In this document: piece after piece, positions 54,995 through 63,603 of the stretch
Layout: every line of letters begins with the position of its first letter
Position numbering within the stretch: position 1 is the first letter of the stretch
NCBI RefSeq assembly: GCF_052116145.1
Contig: NZ_JBQKLQ010000002.1
Span: 308,546 to 372,545, forward strand
Length of the DNA stretch: 64,000 bases
Source of the DNA: Fundicoccus sp052116145
GTDB taxonomy: Bacteria; Bacillota; Bacilli; Lactobacillales; Aerococcaceae
Direction: 5' to 3'
Position numbers and translations under genes: made by a program
The notes under the pieces: model-generated
Databases searched by the model: none
Told to the model about the DNA's origin: nothing
Seen by the model: the letters and a program-made list of their open reading frames with translations, nothing else

Positions 54995-55288
54995 TGTGCA
55001 TAAGTCTGTGGATATCCACAAATTCTGTGGATATCCACAAATTCTGTGGATAAGTTGATGGTTTTTGACAGTTATTAGCGAGCAATTCAACAGAAAGCGT
55101 TTACGTTTTTTGAGAGTTATTATTTTTTTGCTAAAAGGATAAGTTTTCGAGACTTGTGCACTGTTTTAAGCTGGTTATCCACAGTTATGAACAGGTTTTC
55201 TGTGTACAACTGTTGGAAATGTTAATAACTCATGCTTTCAGAGGATAGAGTTGTCAAATTGTTTCTTCCAGAGGCGCGGTTATACACA
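54995..55288. other. DnaA-box cluster
   Basis: Within 300 bases of non-coding DNA lie TTATGCACA (54995-55003, minus), two 14-bp palindromes TGTGGATATCCACA (55007-55020 and 55026-55039) spaced 19 bases apart, and perfect TTATCCACA boxes at 55045-55053 (minus) and 55175-55183 (plus). TTATACACA is at 55280-55288 (plus). An AT-rich stretch lies between. Gene direction around it argues against it being the main origin. Confidence 0.65.
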
Positions 55289-55321
55289 AAAAAACCAAAG
55301 GCTAGGAAAATGCCTTTGGTC
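55287..55321 (-). terminator. Terminator of htrA
   Basis: ACCAAAGGC/GCCTTTGGT stem; the minus strand continues with seven U. It lies just downstream of the htrA stop. Confidence 0.85.
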
Positions 55322-55352
55322 TTATGGAAACGATATGGATACTTATTGTTCT

Positions 55353-56657
55353 TTATTCACCGATGATTTCTAGTTCTGTTGTTTCGGCTACTTCGGTCAG
55401 TTCGGCGGTAATAGTTGTTTCTTCGCCGTTTCTTAGCACAGTGACCTCGATTTGGTCTCCAATTTTATAGCGGTAGAGTTGTTGGCGTAGTTCTGTGTTG
55501 TTGGCGATTGCTTCGCCGTTTATTGCTGTGATGACGTCGTATTCTTGGATGTCAGCTTTTGCTGCAGCTGAGTTTGGTGCGATTTCCACAACCGCTACTC
55601 CGTCCATCATTTCTGGGTCTAGTTTCAAGATATTGACGCGTGAGTTTTCTGTGAGTACGCTCACGTCATATGTGCTAACGCCTAGGACGGGTCGTGTGAC
55701 TTCGCCGTTTGTTTCCAGTTGGTTGGCGATGTCTTGGACGTCATTGGCTGGAATCGCAAAGCCCATACCTTCGACACCGGTTGCTGCAAATTTACTTGAG
55801 TTAATGCCGATTAGTTGGCCGGCTGAGTTAATCAAGGCCCCACCAGAGTTACCTGGGTTGATGGCCGCATCTGTTTGCAGGAGGGTCATGTTCCAGTCTT
55901 CGACTTGGTCGCCGTCTAAGTCCACTGCCACTGAACGGTTCAAGCCTGAGACAATCCCTTGGGTTACAGATGTCGCAAAGTCGCTACTTAATGGCGAGCC
56001 AATCGCAATCGCTTGGCTACCGACTTGTAATTTATCTGAGTCTGCAAATTCAACGGTTGTTGTTACGTTGGCTGCGTCCATTTTAATGACTGCTAGGTCA
56101 CTTAGTTCGTCTGAGCCAACAAGTGTCCCCTCGACGGTTGTTCCGTCTGTTAGGCGGATTTCTAGGGCTTGTGCGCCGTCGACTACGTGATGGTTAGTCA
56201 CTATATAGGCAGTGTCGCCGTCGATTTTATAAATAACGCCTGATCCTTGTGAGACCATTTGTAGGTTGTCTTCTTCTGCGCCTGGCAATTCGATGCCGTG
56301 TTGGGCGCCATACATTGCTTCAAAGGGATTTGTGCCTTGCATGGCAACGCTTTGCATATTGCCTACTGAAACGACGCCGTCTTTTGTTTGGTCGACTGCG
56401 CTAATTATAGTATTTTCAAAGTCAGTAAGTGGTGCTGTTTGACTTGTTGTATCTTCTTGTGTAAAGGCCGTCGTCAGGTGGCTCGCACCGCCAAAGACTG
56501 TAAAGACGGTCAAGACGATGACGACTACACTGCCGACGATTCCGCCGAATACACCTTTCCAGAAGCTAGGTGTTTGAGGGCGAGTGCTTGAGTAGTCGCG
56601 CGTGGATACTGGTGCGTGTGTGTCTGTTTGTTTAGTGTGTTTCATTTCGTTTGTCAA
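55353..56657 (-). CDS. htrA: Membrane-anchored serine protease HtrA
   Basis: A 434-residue DegP/HtrA protease for misfolded exported proteins. One membrane anchor lies near residues 34-56. The trypsin-like domain has the triad in TNHHVVDG (His), SDLAVIKM (Asp) and NPGNSGGAL (Ser). A PDZ domain follows (about residues 325-415, VAVVEIAPNSAAAKADIQ). The start is a TTG at 56657, nine bases after AAAGGA; the ATG at 56645 is too far from it. HtrA near rlmH and the origin is common in Lactobacillales. Confidence 0.94.
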   Translation of the reverse strand: MTNEMKHTKQTDTHAPVSTRDYSSTRPQTPSFWKGVFGGIVGSVVVIVLTVFTVFGGASHLTTAFTQEDTTSQTAPLTDFENTIISAVDQTKDGVVSVGNMQSVAMQGTNPFEAMYGAQHGIELPGAEEDNLQMVSQGSGVIYKIDGDTAYIVTNHHVVDGAQALEIRLTDGTTVEGTLVGSDELSDLAVIKMDAANVTTTVEFADSDKLQVGSQAIAIGSPLSSDFATSVTQGIVSGLNRSVAVDLDGDQVEDWNMTLLQTDAAINPGNSGGALINSAGQLIGINSSKFAATGVEGMGFAIPANDVQDIANQLETNGEVTRPVLGVSTYDVSVLTENSRVNILKLDPEMMDGVAVVEIAPNSAAAKADIQEYDVITAINGEAIANNTELRQQLYRYKIGDQIEVTVLRNGEETTITAELTEVAETTELEIIGE

Positions 56658-56895
56658 TCAAAATCATCCTTTCCTTAGTTTGAGTTTTATCTCTTGCAAT
56701 GTCTTTATTGTATCATCAAAATTTGAACGAATTATGAATTTTGCTTGTTGATTTTTTTAACGAAATGCTTATTGGCTTGGTATTTGTGAAGATTTTATGT
56801 GAGACTTAGGGGATGGGCGCCACCTGTGCGTAGAGGCCTATGACTTGTGGACAATTTTTAGAGTAAAATAGCGCTTTAATTGAATGATGAAGAGA

Positions 56896-56942
56896 TAAGC
56901 ACTTCGCTAACCTCTTAATAACTAGGGGTTAGCGAAGTGTTA
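56896..56942. repeat. Perfect intergenic hairpin
   Basis: CACTTCGCTAACC and GGTTAGCGAAGTG form a 13-bp perfect stem around a loop of about 20 bases. No U-tract follows on either strand, so it is not a clear terminator. Confidence 0.5.
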
Positions 56943-57083
56943 AATTTGTTCTGACATTTAATCGATTGCTTAGAAATGCAAAAAATCACCACAGAAATCT
57001 TCACACTCGACTATCACAACTAGTTTAGACTCGGCTGGATTGGATAGCGATTGTGACAATCGACTAGAGAAACCCGAGAGTGT

Positions 57084-57612
57084 GCCGACTCTACTAGACA
57101 CTCGACTGGTGAGACCCGAGAGCGTGCCGACTCTACTAGACACTCGGCTGGAGAGACCTGTGAGTGTGCCGACTCTACTAGACACTCGGCTGGAGAGACC
57201 TGTGAGTGTGCCGACTCTACTAGACACTCGGCTGGAGAGACCTGTGAGCGTGCCGACTCTCCTAGACACTCGGCTGGAGAGACCTGTGAGTGTGCCGACT
57301 CTACTAGACACTCGGCTGGAGAGACCTGTGAGTGTGCCGACTCTACTAGACACTCGACTGGAGAGACCTGTGAGTGTGCCGACTCTACTAGACACTCGGC
57401 TGGAGAGACCCGAGAGCGTGCCGACTCTACTAGACATTCGACTGGTGAGACCCGAGAGCGTGCCGACTCTACTAGACACTCGGCTGGAGAGACCTGTGAG
57501 TGTGCCGACTCTACTAGACACTCGGCTGGAGAGACCCGAGAGCGTGCCGACTCTACTAGACACTCGGCTGGAGAGACCTGTGAGTGTGCCGACTCTACTA
57601 GACACTCGGCTG
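57084..57612. repeat. Tandem array of thirteen 42-bp palindromic units
   Basis: Units begin at 57084, 57126 and so on to 57588. Each has a 23-bp imperfect palindrome GCCGACTCTACTAGACACTC-GGC and a 19-bp spacer of two main types (TGGAGAGACCTGTGAGTGT or with CCCGAGAGCGT). A degenerate unit precedes at 57042. Because 42 is divisible by three, long frames appear on both strands. None has a ribosome binding site or sensible composition, so I treat the array as non-coding. Confidence 0.85.
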
Positions 57613-57666
57613 GATGCTGGAGAAAATCAAACGCATGCAATAATCTATTTTCGTGTGATGAATATA

Positions 57667-57693
57667 GAAAAAGCCACACCCTTCGGCGTAGCT
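57667..57693 (-). terminator. Terminator of bglA
   Basis: On the minus strand AGCTACGCC pairs with GGTGTGGCT (with G-U pairs) and is followed by TTTTTC. Confidence 0.65.
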
Positions 57694-57709
57694 CTTCTAT
57701 TTTATTAAA

Positions 57710-59149
57710 TTAACCTTTGGTATAATCTAAGTTCTCTCCGTTTGAGTCAATGACTTGCTTGTACCAGTTAAAGGATTTTTTCTTCGAACGTTCAAGCGTT
57801 CCGTTACCTTCGTTGTCTCGGTCAACGTAAATGAAGCCATAGCGTTTCTTCATCTCGCCTGTTCCTGCTGACACTAAATCAATCACACCCCAAGTGGTAT
57901 AACCAAGTAAGTCCACACCATCTAATTCCACTGCATCTTTCATTGTTTCCACGTGTTGTTTCAGATAATCAATACGGTAATCATCAATAATCGCTCCGTT
58001 TTCGTCTGGTGTATCGATTGCTCCTAGACCATTTTCAACAACGAATAACGGTTTTTGGTAACGGTCGTACAATTCATTCATCGTAATACGGAAACCAAGT
58101 GGGTCAATTTGCCAGCCCCACTCGCTTGCTTCTAAATAAGGGTTCTTAACTGAGGCAAAGATATTGCCTTCTGTCTTCTCGTTTACAGCCGGATCGCCAG
58201 ATGAAACGCGCGAGGAATAATATGAGAAGGAAATAAAATCAACTGTGTGTGCTTTCAATAATTCTTTGTCGCCGTCTTCAAATGGAATCTCAATCCCTTT
58301 ACGCTCTAATTGTTTCAAGGCATAAGTTGGATACTCTCCACGAGATTGCACATCGATAAAGAAGTAGTTTTGTTGGTTATCGATTTGCGCTTGACGCACA
58401 TCGACTGGGTTTGGCGTATTTGGATAATATTGTCCTGCCGCCACCATGCATCCAACCATATTCTCTGGATCCACTTCATGCGCGATTTTAGTTGCTAAAG
58501 CACTTGCTACTAACTCATGATGAGCTGCCACATACATCGCTTGTTCTTGGTTTTCCCCTTCTTCAAAGACGATACCTGCGCCCATAAATGGTGCGTGTAA
58601 AATCATGTTAATCTCGTTAAAGGTCAACCAGTATTTGACTCTCCCTTTGTAACGGTTGAATAAAACCGTACATAGACGTTCATAAAAACCAACTACTTGA
58701 CGGTTTCTCCAACCACCGTATTCAGTAATTAAATGCATCGGCATGTCAAAGTGAGTAATCGTCACCAAAGGCTCGATGTCGTAGCGTAATAATTCATCAA
58801 TTAAGGCATCGTAAAACTTCAAGCCTTCTTCATTTGGCTCGGTTTCATCCCCTTTAGGAAAAATACGCGTCCAAGCAATACTGAAGCGATAAGTTTTCAT
58901 GCCCATCTCAGCAAATAAAGCGATATCCTCTTTAAAGCGGTGATACATATCGATGGCTTTCTTAGCAGGATAAAAATGGTCCTCATCGAAGGCTAAGTGT
59001 GTCATTTGACCGATAATAATTTGTTCACGGTCCTCGCCAATTGGCACCACATCTACGTTTGCTAAACCACGTCCGCCTTCATCATAGCCACCTTCACATT
59101 GATTGGCTGCTGTTGCGCCACCCCATAAGAAATCTTCTCTAAATCCCAT
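57710..59149 (-). CDS. bglA: 6-phospho-beta-glucosidase (GH1)
   Basis: A 479-residue GH1 enzyme that hydrolyses phosphorylated beta-glucosides delivered by the PTS. N-terminal FLWGGATAANQCEGGYDEGG, acid/base Glu in TFNEINMI (about residue 180) and nucleophile Glu in PLFVVENGLGA (about residue 375) are typical. The phosphate-binding region KKRYGFIYVDRDNEGNGT is that of the 6-phospho subgroup. GAGGAGG precedes the ATG. Last gene of the licT-bglP-bglA unit. Confidence 0.93.
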   Translation of the reverse strand: MGFREDFLWGGATAANQCEGGYDEGGRGLANVDVVPIGEDREQIIIGQMTHLAFDEDHFYPAKKAIDMYHRFKEDIALFAEMGMKTYRFSIAWTRIFPKGDETEPNEEGLKFYDALIDELLRYDIEPLVTITHFDMPMHLITEYGGWRNRQVVGFYERLCTVLFNRYKGRVKYWLTFNEINMILHAPFMGAGIVFEEGENQEQAMYVAAHHELVASALATKIAHEVDPENMVGCMVAAGQYYPNTPNPVDVRQAQIDNQQNYFFIDVQSRGEYPTYALKQLERKGIEIPFEDGDKELLKAHTVDFISFSYYSSRVSSGDPAVNEKTEGNIFASVKNPYLEASEWGWQIDPLGFRITMNELYDRYQKPLFVVENGLGAIDTPDENGAIIDDYRIDYLKQHVETMKDAVELDGVDLLGYTTWGVIDLVSAGTGEMKKRYGFIYVDRDNEGNGTLERSKKKSFNWYKQVIDSNGENLDYTKG

Positions 59150-59310
59150 ACTTCTTCTGCCTCCTCAAATTTTTGACAAGTACTTTACTTCAGTGTACCG
59201 TCTCTTACTCTAATTCTCCAACCGAAACGATTCCATTAAACCGTAAGCTTCTAGCGCTTCGGCTTTTAAATAGCTTTCAGTCGCTAGATGCTTGCTATTT
59301 TATCTAAGCT

Positions 59311-61266
59311 TTATTTAACAATTGTAAATAAGTAATCACCTTGTTGGATATCACTTTCACTGCTCACTAGAATATCTGCGTAGTCCGCGGAATTCGTAAC
59401 GATAATTGGTGTCACTGTTTGGTAACCCGCTTCTTTAATCAAAGCAATATCAAAACGAACAAGTTCTTGACCTGCTTCGACGACATCGCCTGTTTCGACT
59501 AATTTCTCAAAGCCACGGCCTTCTAAGTTTACTGTATCTAAACCAATATGAATTAAAATTTCTGCTCCGTTTTCTGTAATTAAACCAATCGCATGACCTG
59601 TCGGGAAAAGTGTAGCTACTGTTGCGTTGACTGGGGCTTTCACCACGCCTTCAGTTGGCTCAATCGCAATCCCTTTACCCATTGCTCCACTAGCAAATAC
59701 TTCATCTGGTGCTTGCGATAATGGCATTGCACGACCTGTTAATGGACTTGCCACGATTTCTTGCATGGCTATCCCGTCAGTTTCGACGACTACTTGGCTA
59801 GTCGTTGGCTCAGTGTAAGCTGTACCATTATCTGTCGTTACTGAGACTGCCTCACCGTATAAATTTGGAATTTTAACAAGCATTGTTAAGAAGAAGCCTG
59901 CTGCTGTCGCAATCACAATCGTCAATAAGAACATCCAAACACTTCTTGTATCTTGTCCACTTGGATCAATAAAGGCTGGGATTGAGAAAATTCCTAATCC
60001 TGCCATGTTGTAACCGATTGTTCCTGTGATTCCAACAAAAGCACCTTGAATCGCTCCAGCAATACATGACATGATAAATGGTGTACGCATCGGTAAAGAG
60101 AAACCATAAATGGCTGGTTCAGTCACTCCGAACAATGACGAAATAATCGCTGGAATTGCTAATGTTTTTACCTTAGGTTCTTTTGTTTTCAAGTAAATCG
60201 CAATCATTGCACCCATTTGAGCAAAACTTACCGCACTAATCACCGCTAAGATGTTTGACATGCCATTGGTCGTTACTTGTAAAATCATAATTGGTACGAG
60301 ACCCCAGTGAAGTCCTAATAATACCAATAGTTGCCAAGACCCACCCAGCACTAAACCAAATAGAATTGGGCTGAAACCATTCAAGGCAATGAAAGCTGCA
60401 CCGATTAAACTCGATAACCAAGTCGCAACTGGACCAAACACTAACATCGCTAATGGCACACCCAGTAATAAAGTAAAGAATGGGGTGAAGAAAACTTTAA
60501 CTGAATCTGGCAATCGTTTTGAGAACCATTTTTCGAGTAAAGAGGCTATGTAAACTGCAAAAATTGCCGGAATAACGGATGAATAATAGCCGCCCGGTGG
60601 CATAATAATTGGAATGCCTAGGAAGGTTGATGTAATCGCTGATTCAAAAATTGTCCCTTCGAATAAAGTATAAAGTACTGGTAATTCACCTAAAGTATTT
60701 AATGCTGGATACAACATCGCGGCAATTACACCCATTGCTGTATACTGATTCATCTTAAAGCGTTTCGCTGCTGCCAAACCAATCATGAATGGTAAAAATT
60801 GGAACAGACCATCGCCGGCTGCGTTTAAGATGGCATAAAATCCATTGGTTGACGTCATACCTACCGCACCTAGTAAAGCAACAACCCCTTTAAGAATACC
60901 GGCTGCTGATAAAACACCTAGGAAAGGTTGGAACAAACCTGACATTAAATCGATGAATTGTTCAAAGATATTCCCCTTTGGTCCGTCATCTTGCGATCCA
61001 CTTGTTTCTCCACTGATTGAGGTTTGCTCAACAATTGTGTTGTAAACGTCTGGTACATGGTTTCCGATAACCACTTGATATTGACCACCACTTTGAACAA
61101 CCGTGACAATGCCATCACGTTTCTTCAAGTAATCCGTATCTGCCTTACTTTCGTCTTTTAATTTAAATCTCAAACGTGTGACACAGTGTCTTAAATCACT
61201 CACATTATCTTCGCCACCTACGTGTGCTACAATATCTCTTGCTAATTCATCATAATTTTTCGCCAT
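59311..61266 (-). CDS. bglP: Beta-glucoside PTS transporter subunit EIIBCA
   Basis: A 651-residue fusion of EIIB, EIIC and EIIA. EIIB holds the phospho-Cys in DLRHCVTRLRFKLKD (about residue 27). EIIC spans about residues 100-460 with many helices and GVTEPAIYGFSLP. EIIA has the active His in EILIHIGLDTV (about residue 575). It imports and phosphorylates beta-glucosides such as salicin or arbutin-type sugars. A RAT/terminator lies directly upstream. Confidence 0.95.
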   Translation of the reverse strand: MAKNYDELARDIVAHVGGEDNVSDLRHCVTRLRFKLKDESKADTDYLKKRDGIVTVVQSGGQYQVVIGNHVPDVYNTIVEQTSISGETSGSQDDGPKGNIFEQFIDLMSGLFQPFLGVLSAAGILKGVVALLGAVGMTSTNGFYAILNAAGDGLFQFLPFMIGLAAAKRFKMNQYTAMGVIAAMLYPALNTLGELPVLYTLFEGTIFESAITSTFLGIPIIMPPGGYYSSVIPAIFAVYIASLLEKWFSKRLPDSVKVFFTPFFTLLLGVPLAMLVFGPVATWLSSLIGAAFIALNGFSPILFGLVLGGSWQLLVLLGLHWGLVPIMILQVTTNGMSNILAVISAVSFAQMGAMIAIYLKTKEPKVKTLAIPAIISSLFGVTEPAIYGFSLPMRTPFIMSCIAGAIQGAFVGITGTIGYNMAGLGIFSIPAFIDPSGQDTRSVWMFLLTIVIATAAGFFLTMLVKIPNLYGEAVSVTTDNGTAYTEPTTSQVVVETDGIAMQEIVASPLTGRAMPLSQAPDEVFASGAMGKGIAIEPTEGVVKAPVNATVATLFPTGHAIGLITENGAEILIHIGLDTVNLEGRGFEKLVETGDVVEAGQELVRFDIALIKEAGYQTVTPIIVTNSADYADILVSSESDIQQGDYLFTIVK

Positions 61267-61367
61267 TTTATTTCTTCCCTTCTCTTAAGCTTTTATTTAT
61301 TTCTTGGCCATCAACTATCTGCTTAATCCCTTGGCAACTCCCTCCTTCTTTTTTTATTTGATCAAAA

Positions 61368-61472
61368 GAAAAAACCTAAATAGATTAGACGAACGCAAAT
61401 ATACCTTTTTCTAAAAAGTTATCGTTTCATACAATCTATTTAGGTTTTGCCTGCTTGACCAGTAACAATCCT
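61368..61472 (-). promoter_or_regulatory. LicT-controlled RAT/terminator before bglP
   Basis: On the minus strand the ribonucleic antiterminator GGATTGTTACTGGTCAAGCA and GGCAAAACC (61441-61472) overlaps the terminator stem AACCTAAATAGATT/AATCTATTTAGGTT, which ends in TTTTTTC. It closely matches the BglG/LicT RAT consensus. Confidence 0.92.
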
Positions 61473-61484
61473 ATAATGGATGGG

Positions 61485-62315
61485 TTATTTAGTTGTTGCT
61501 AACCTTTGAATGTGAATGGTTAGATACACTTGTTCTTCACGTCCTACTGGAAAATCGTAGGTTGTTTCGATATATTGTTTAATTTTATCTGAACAGGCAA
61601 AAGCCTTCGGATACGTCTCTTTCACTTGTTCATATAGGAAGGAATCATTCGATCCTTGTTGTAATTTATTAGTCACTCTCTGGGAGAAATACTGTAAATG
61701 GGTCACAAACCGTTGATAAGAAATCGAGTCTTCATCAAAGTTCACTCCATAATGCAATCGCAGAATATGTAGAATGTCTTGGACAATTTTCAACATCCGC
61801 ATGGTTTGTTCAATCATCTGTCCTTCTTTTTGAGCATTAATCAAATGCAAAGCAATTGATGAGGCTTCGCTTTCTTCCAGACGGGTGCCGGTTTTTTCTT
61901 CGACTAGATCGAGCGCTTCGAGGCCAACTTTATATTCAGCCTTGTAAACACGGCGGACTTCCCAAGCTAAAGGATTCGTTAGCGGCAAATTATTGCGGTG
62001 GCGTTCTAAGGCGAAACGCAAGTGATCGCCCAAAGTGATATAAACATGACTTTGAAACTCTTGTTCTAAACGATCCTCGGCCAGTTTGACAATCGCAAAG
62101 ACAGTATCAATTTCCTCTGTCGTCAACTGTTGGTAAATGTCATCAAACATCGCGTCATCTGCTTTGAGTACAAATGTTTTATTAATTTTACTCGAGTCAA
62201 TCGCATCGCCGGTTCCTTTTTGAAAACCAATGCCTCGTCCCATAACTACCATTTCTTCACCGTTCTCATTTGTAGCTTGAACGACATTATTATTGAGAAC
62301 TTTTTGAATAAGCAT
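61485..62315 (-). CDS. licT: Transcription antiterminator LicT (BglG family)
   Basis: A 276-residue RNA-binding antiterminator. The CAT domain (residues 1-55) holds KVLNNNVVQATNENGEEMVVMGRGIGF. Two PRD domains follow, with regulatory His in GDHLRFALERHRNN and in LTIHIQRL. PTS phosphorylation tells it whether beta-glucoside is present. The start at 62315 follows AAGGAGG and gives the CAT domain its conserved length; the longer frame would read through the RAT. Confidence 0.94.
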   Translation of the reverse strand: MLIQKVLNNNVVQATNENGEEMVVMGRGIGFQKGTGDAIDSSKINKTFVLKADDAMFDDIYQQLTTEEIDTVFAIVKLAEDRLEQEFQSHVYITLGDHLRFALERHRNNLPLTNPLAWEVRRVYKAEYKVGLEALDLVEEKTGTRLEESEASSIALHLINAQKEGQMIEQTMRMLKIVQDILHILRLHYGVNFDEDSISYQRFVTHLQYFSQRVTNKLQQGSNDSFLYEQVKETYPKAFACSDKIKQYIETTYDFPVGREEQVYLTIHIQRLATTK

Positions 62316-62335
62316 GGTCCGCCTCCTTAAAAATA

Positions 62336-62429
62336 ATAAAAAACCTAAACATACATAAATAAACGGGCGCAATTTCCCTAGCTCACTTACGTATATTTAG
62401 GTTTTGCCTGCTTGACCAGTAACAATCCT
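62336..62429 (-). promoter_or_regulatory. LicT-controlled RAT/terminator before licT
   Basis: The same RAT sequence as before bglP (62399-62429), overlapping a terminator whose stem pairs AAACCTAAATATAC with GTATGTTTAGGTTT, followed by TTTTTATT. licT therefore controls its own synthesis. Confidence 0.9.
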
Positions 62430-62456
62430 TATAGCGACACTTTTTTTAAAATGCAA
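62428..62456 (-). promoter_or_regulatory. Promoter of licT-bglP-bglA with overlapping cre-like site
   Basis: TTGCAT (62451-62456) and TATAAG (62428-62433) are 17 bases apart on the minus strand, just before the RAT. The sequence TAAAAACGGTTGCA (62452-62465) is a 12-of-14 cre match overlapping the -35 box, suggesting repression by CcpA. Confidence 0.6.
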
Positions 62457-62489
62457 CCGTTTTTATTCTTTTTGGACAAAATAGCAAGA

Positions 62490-62528
62490 ATCGCCATCTG
62501 CTTGTTTATTTCAAGCAGACGGCGATTA
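62490..62528 (-). terminator. Hairpin after walJ
   Basis: AATCGCC...TCTGCTTG pairs with CAAGCAGACGGCGATT; the minus-strand tail is only weakly U-rich. Confidence 0.65.
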
Positions 62529-62544
62529 GTCATATTTTGTTAAA

Positions 62545-63396
62545 TTAGAGATGTTTCAACGGGCTTGCGATTTCTGGATCGGTCATGTGTAATTTAATTT
62601 GCTTTTGAATATCGATATCGTGCTGGTTCAAGATATCCTCCATGGCATGCATGGCAAGCTGCTTGGTGTTATTATCGCGGCTTAAATGCCCCAAATAGAC
62701 ATCGCTCGTGTTCTCACCGATTAAATCAATCATCGCCAAGGCGCCGTCCTCGTTGCTCAAGTGACCTTTGTCGCTGAGTATTCTTTGCTTAAGCGACCAC
62801 GGGTATTTGCCGTAGCGAAGCATTTCGATTTCATGGTTACTTTCGATCAAGTAAGCATTCGCATTCACGAGTAAACTACGGAGCTTTTGGCTAACATAAC
62901 CTGTGTCCGTCAACATGACGAATTGCTTTTTACCTTTCTGAAAGGCATAAAACTGAGGCGAAATGGCGTCGTGACTAACGCTATAAGTCATGATGTCTAA
63001 ATCACCTAAACTCAACATCTCATCTGGTTGAACATAACGTCGATTCTCCTCTTTAACGATTCCGATGTTTTTGTCCATTGCTAGCCACGTTTCTTTGTTG
63101 GCATAAACCGGTAGGTTAAATTTGCGCGACAAGATGCCAACACCTTGCACGTGGTCGGAATGTTCATGCGTGACAAAAATCGCATCAATGTCATCCATCT
63201 TACGATCAATTTGCGCTAACAGACCTTGAACTTTTTTACCGCTGAGGCCTGCATCAACTATAATTTTCTGGCCGCTGGTCTCAATATAGGTACAGTTACC
63301 GCTACTTCCACTTGCTAAAATAGAAAAGCTCAGTTGATCTGTACGAATTAATTCTGGTGTGTTTAATTGTATGTTATCTATCGTTTTGACTTGCAT
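62545..63396 (-). CDS. walJ: MBL-fold hydrolase WalJ/YycJ
   Basis: A 283-residue metallo-beta-lactamase-fold protein: SILASGSSGNCTYIE at the N-terminus, metal motif VTHEHSDHVQGV, TDTGYVS and LIESNHEIEML, and the C-terminal VYLGHLSRDNNT. YycJ/WalJ is a 5'-3' exonuclease-like protein encoded at the end of the walRK operon. Here a repeat-rich region lies on its upstream side within the window. The ATG at 63396 is preferred; a GTG at 63405 is possible, and both have weak ribosome binding sites. Confidence 0.9.
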   Translation of the reverse strand: MQVKTIDNIQLNTPELIRTDQLSFSILASGSSGNCTYIETSGQKIIVDAGLSGKKVQGLLAQIDRKMDDIDAIFVTHEHSDHVQGVGILSRKFNLPVYANKETWLAMDKNIGIVKEENRRYVQPDEMLSLGDLDIMTYSVSHDAISPQFYAFQKGKKQFVMLTDTGYVSQKLRSLLVNANAYLIESNHEIEMLRYGKYPWSLKQRILSDKGHLSNEDGALAMIDLIGENTSDVYLGHLSRDNNTKQLAMHAMEDILNQHDIDIQKQIKLHMTDPEIASPLKHL

Positions 63397-63603
63397 AATA
63401 TCCACTTTCTAATATGAATTTTCTTGTAAACAGTACCTCTAACATACCATTTTGAGCAGCGGATGACAAGTTGACTACCTTGTGGTCAATTGGTCTTACG
63501 ACTGATAGGACGGGCTTTGGTAGTGCTTAAACTGAGCCTGTAAATTTATTTAAAGATTATTGTTGGAGGGGCAGATGAGTGGAGTAGTCGATTTAGGTTT
63601 AAT

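Noticed and set aside
54995..55288. The DnaA-box cluster as the chromosomal origin oriC
   Set aside because: dnaA and dnaN are not in the window, and htrA, bgl and walJ to the right run leftwards, which fits an origin beyond the right edge. Kept as a DnaA-box cluster only.
57084..57612. Long reading frames on both strands through the 42-bp repeats (for example a VPTLLDTRLERP repeat protein), or a CRISPR array
   Set aside because: Frames exist only because 42 is a multiple of three and the unit lacks stops; there is no ribosome binding site. Units follow one another without unique spacers and no cas gene is near, so it is not CRISPR.
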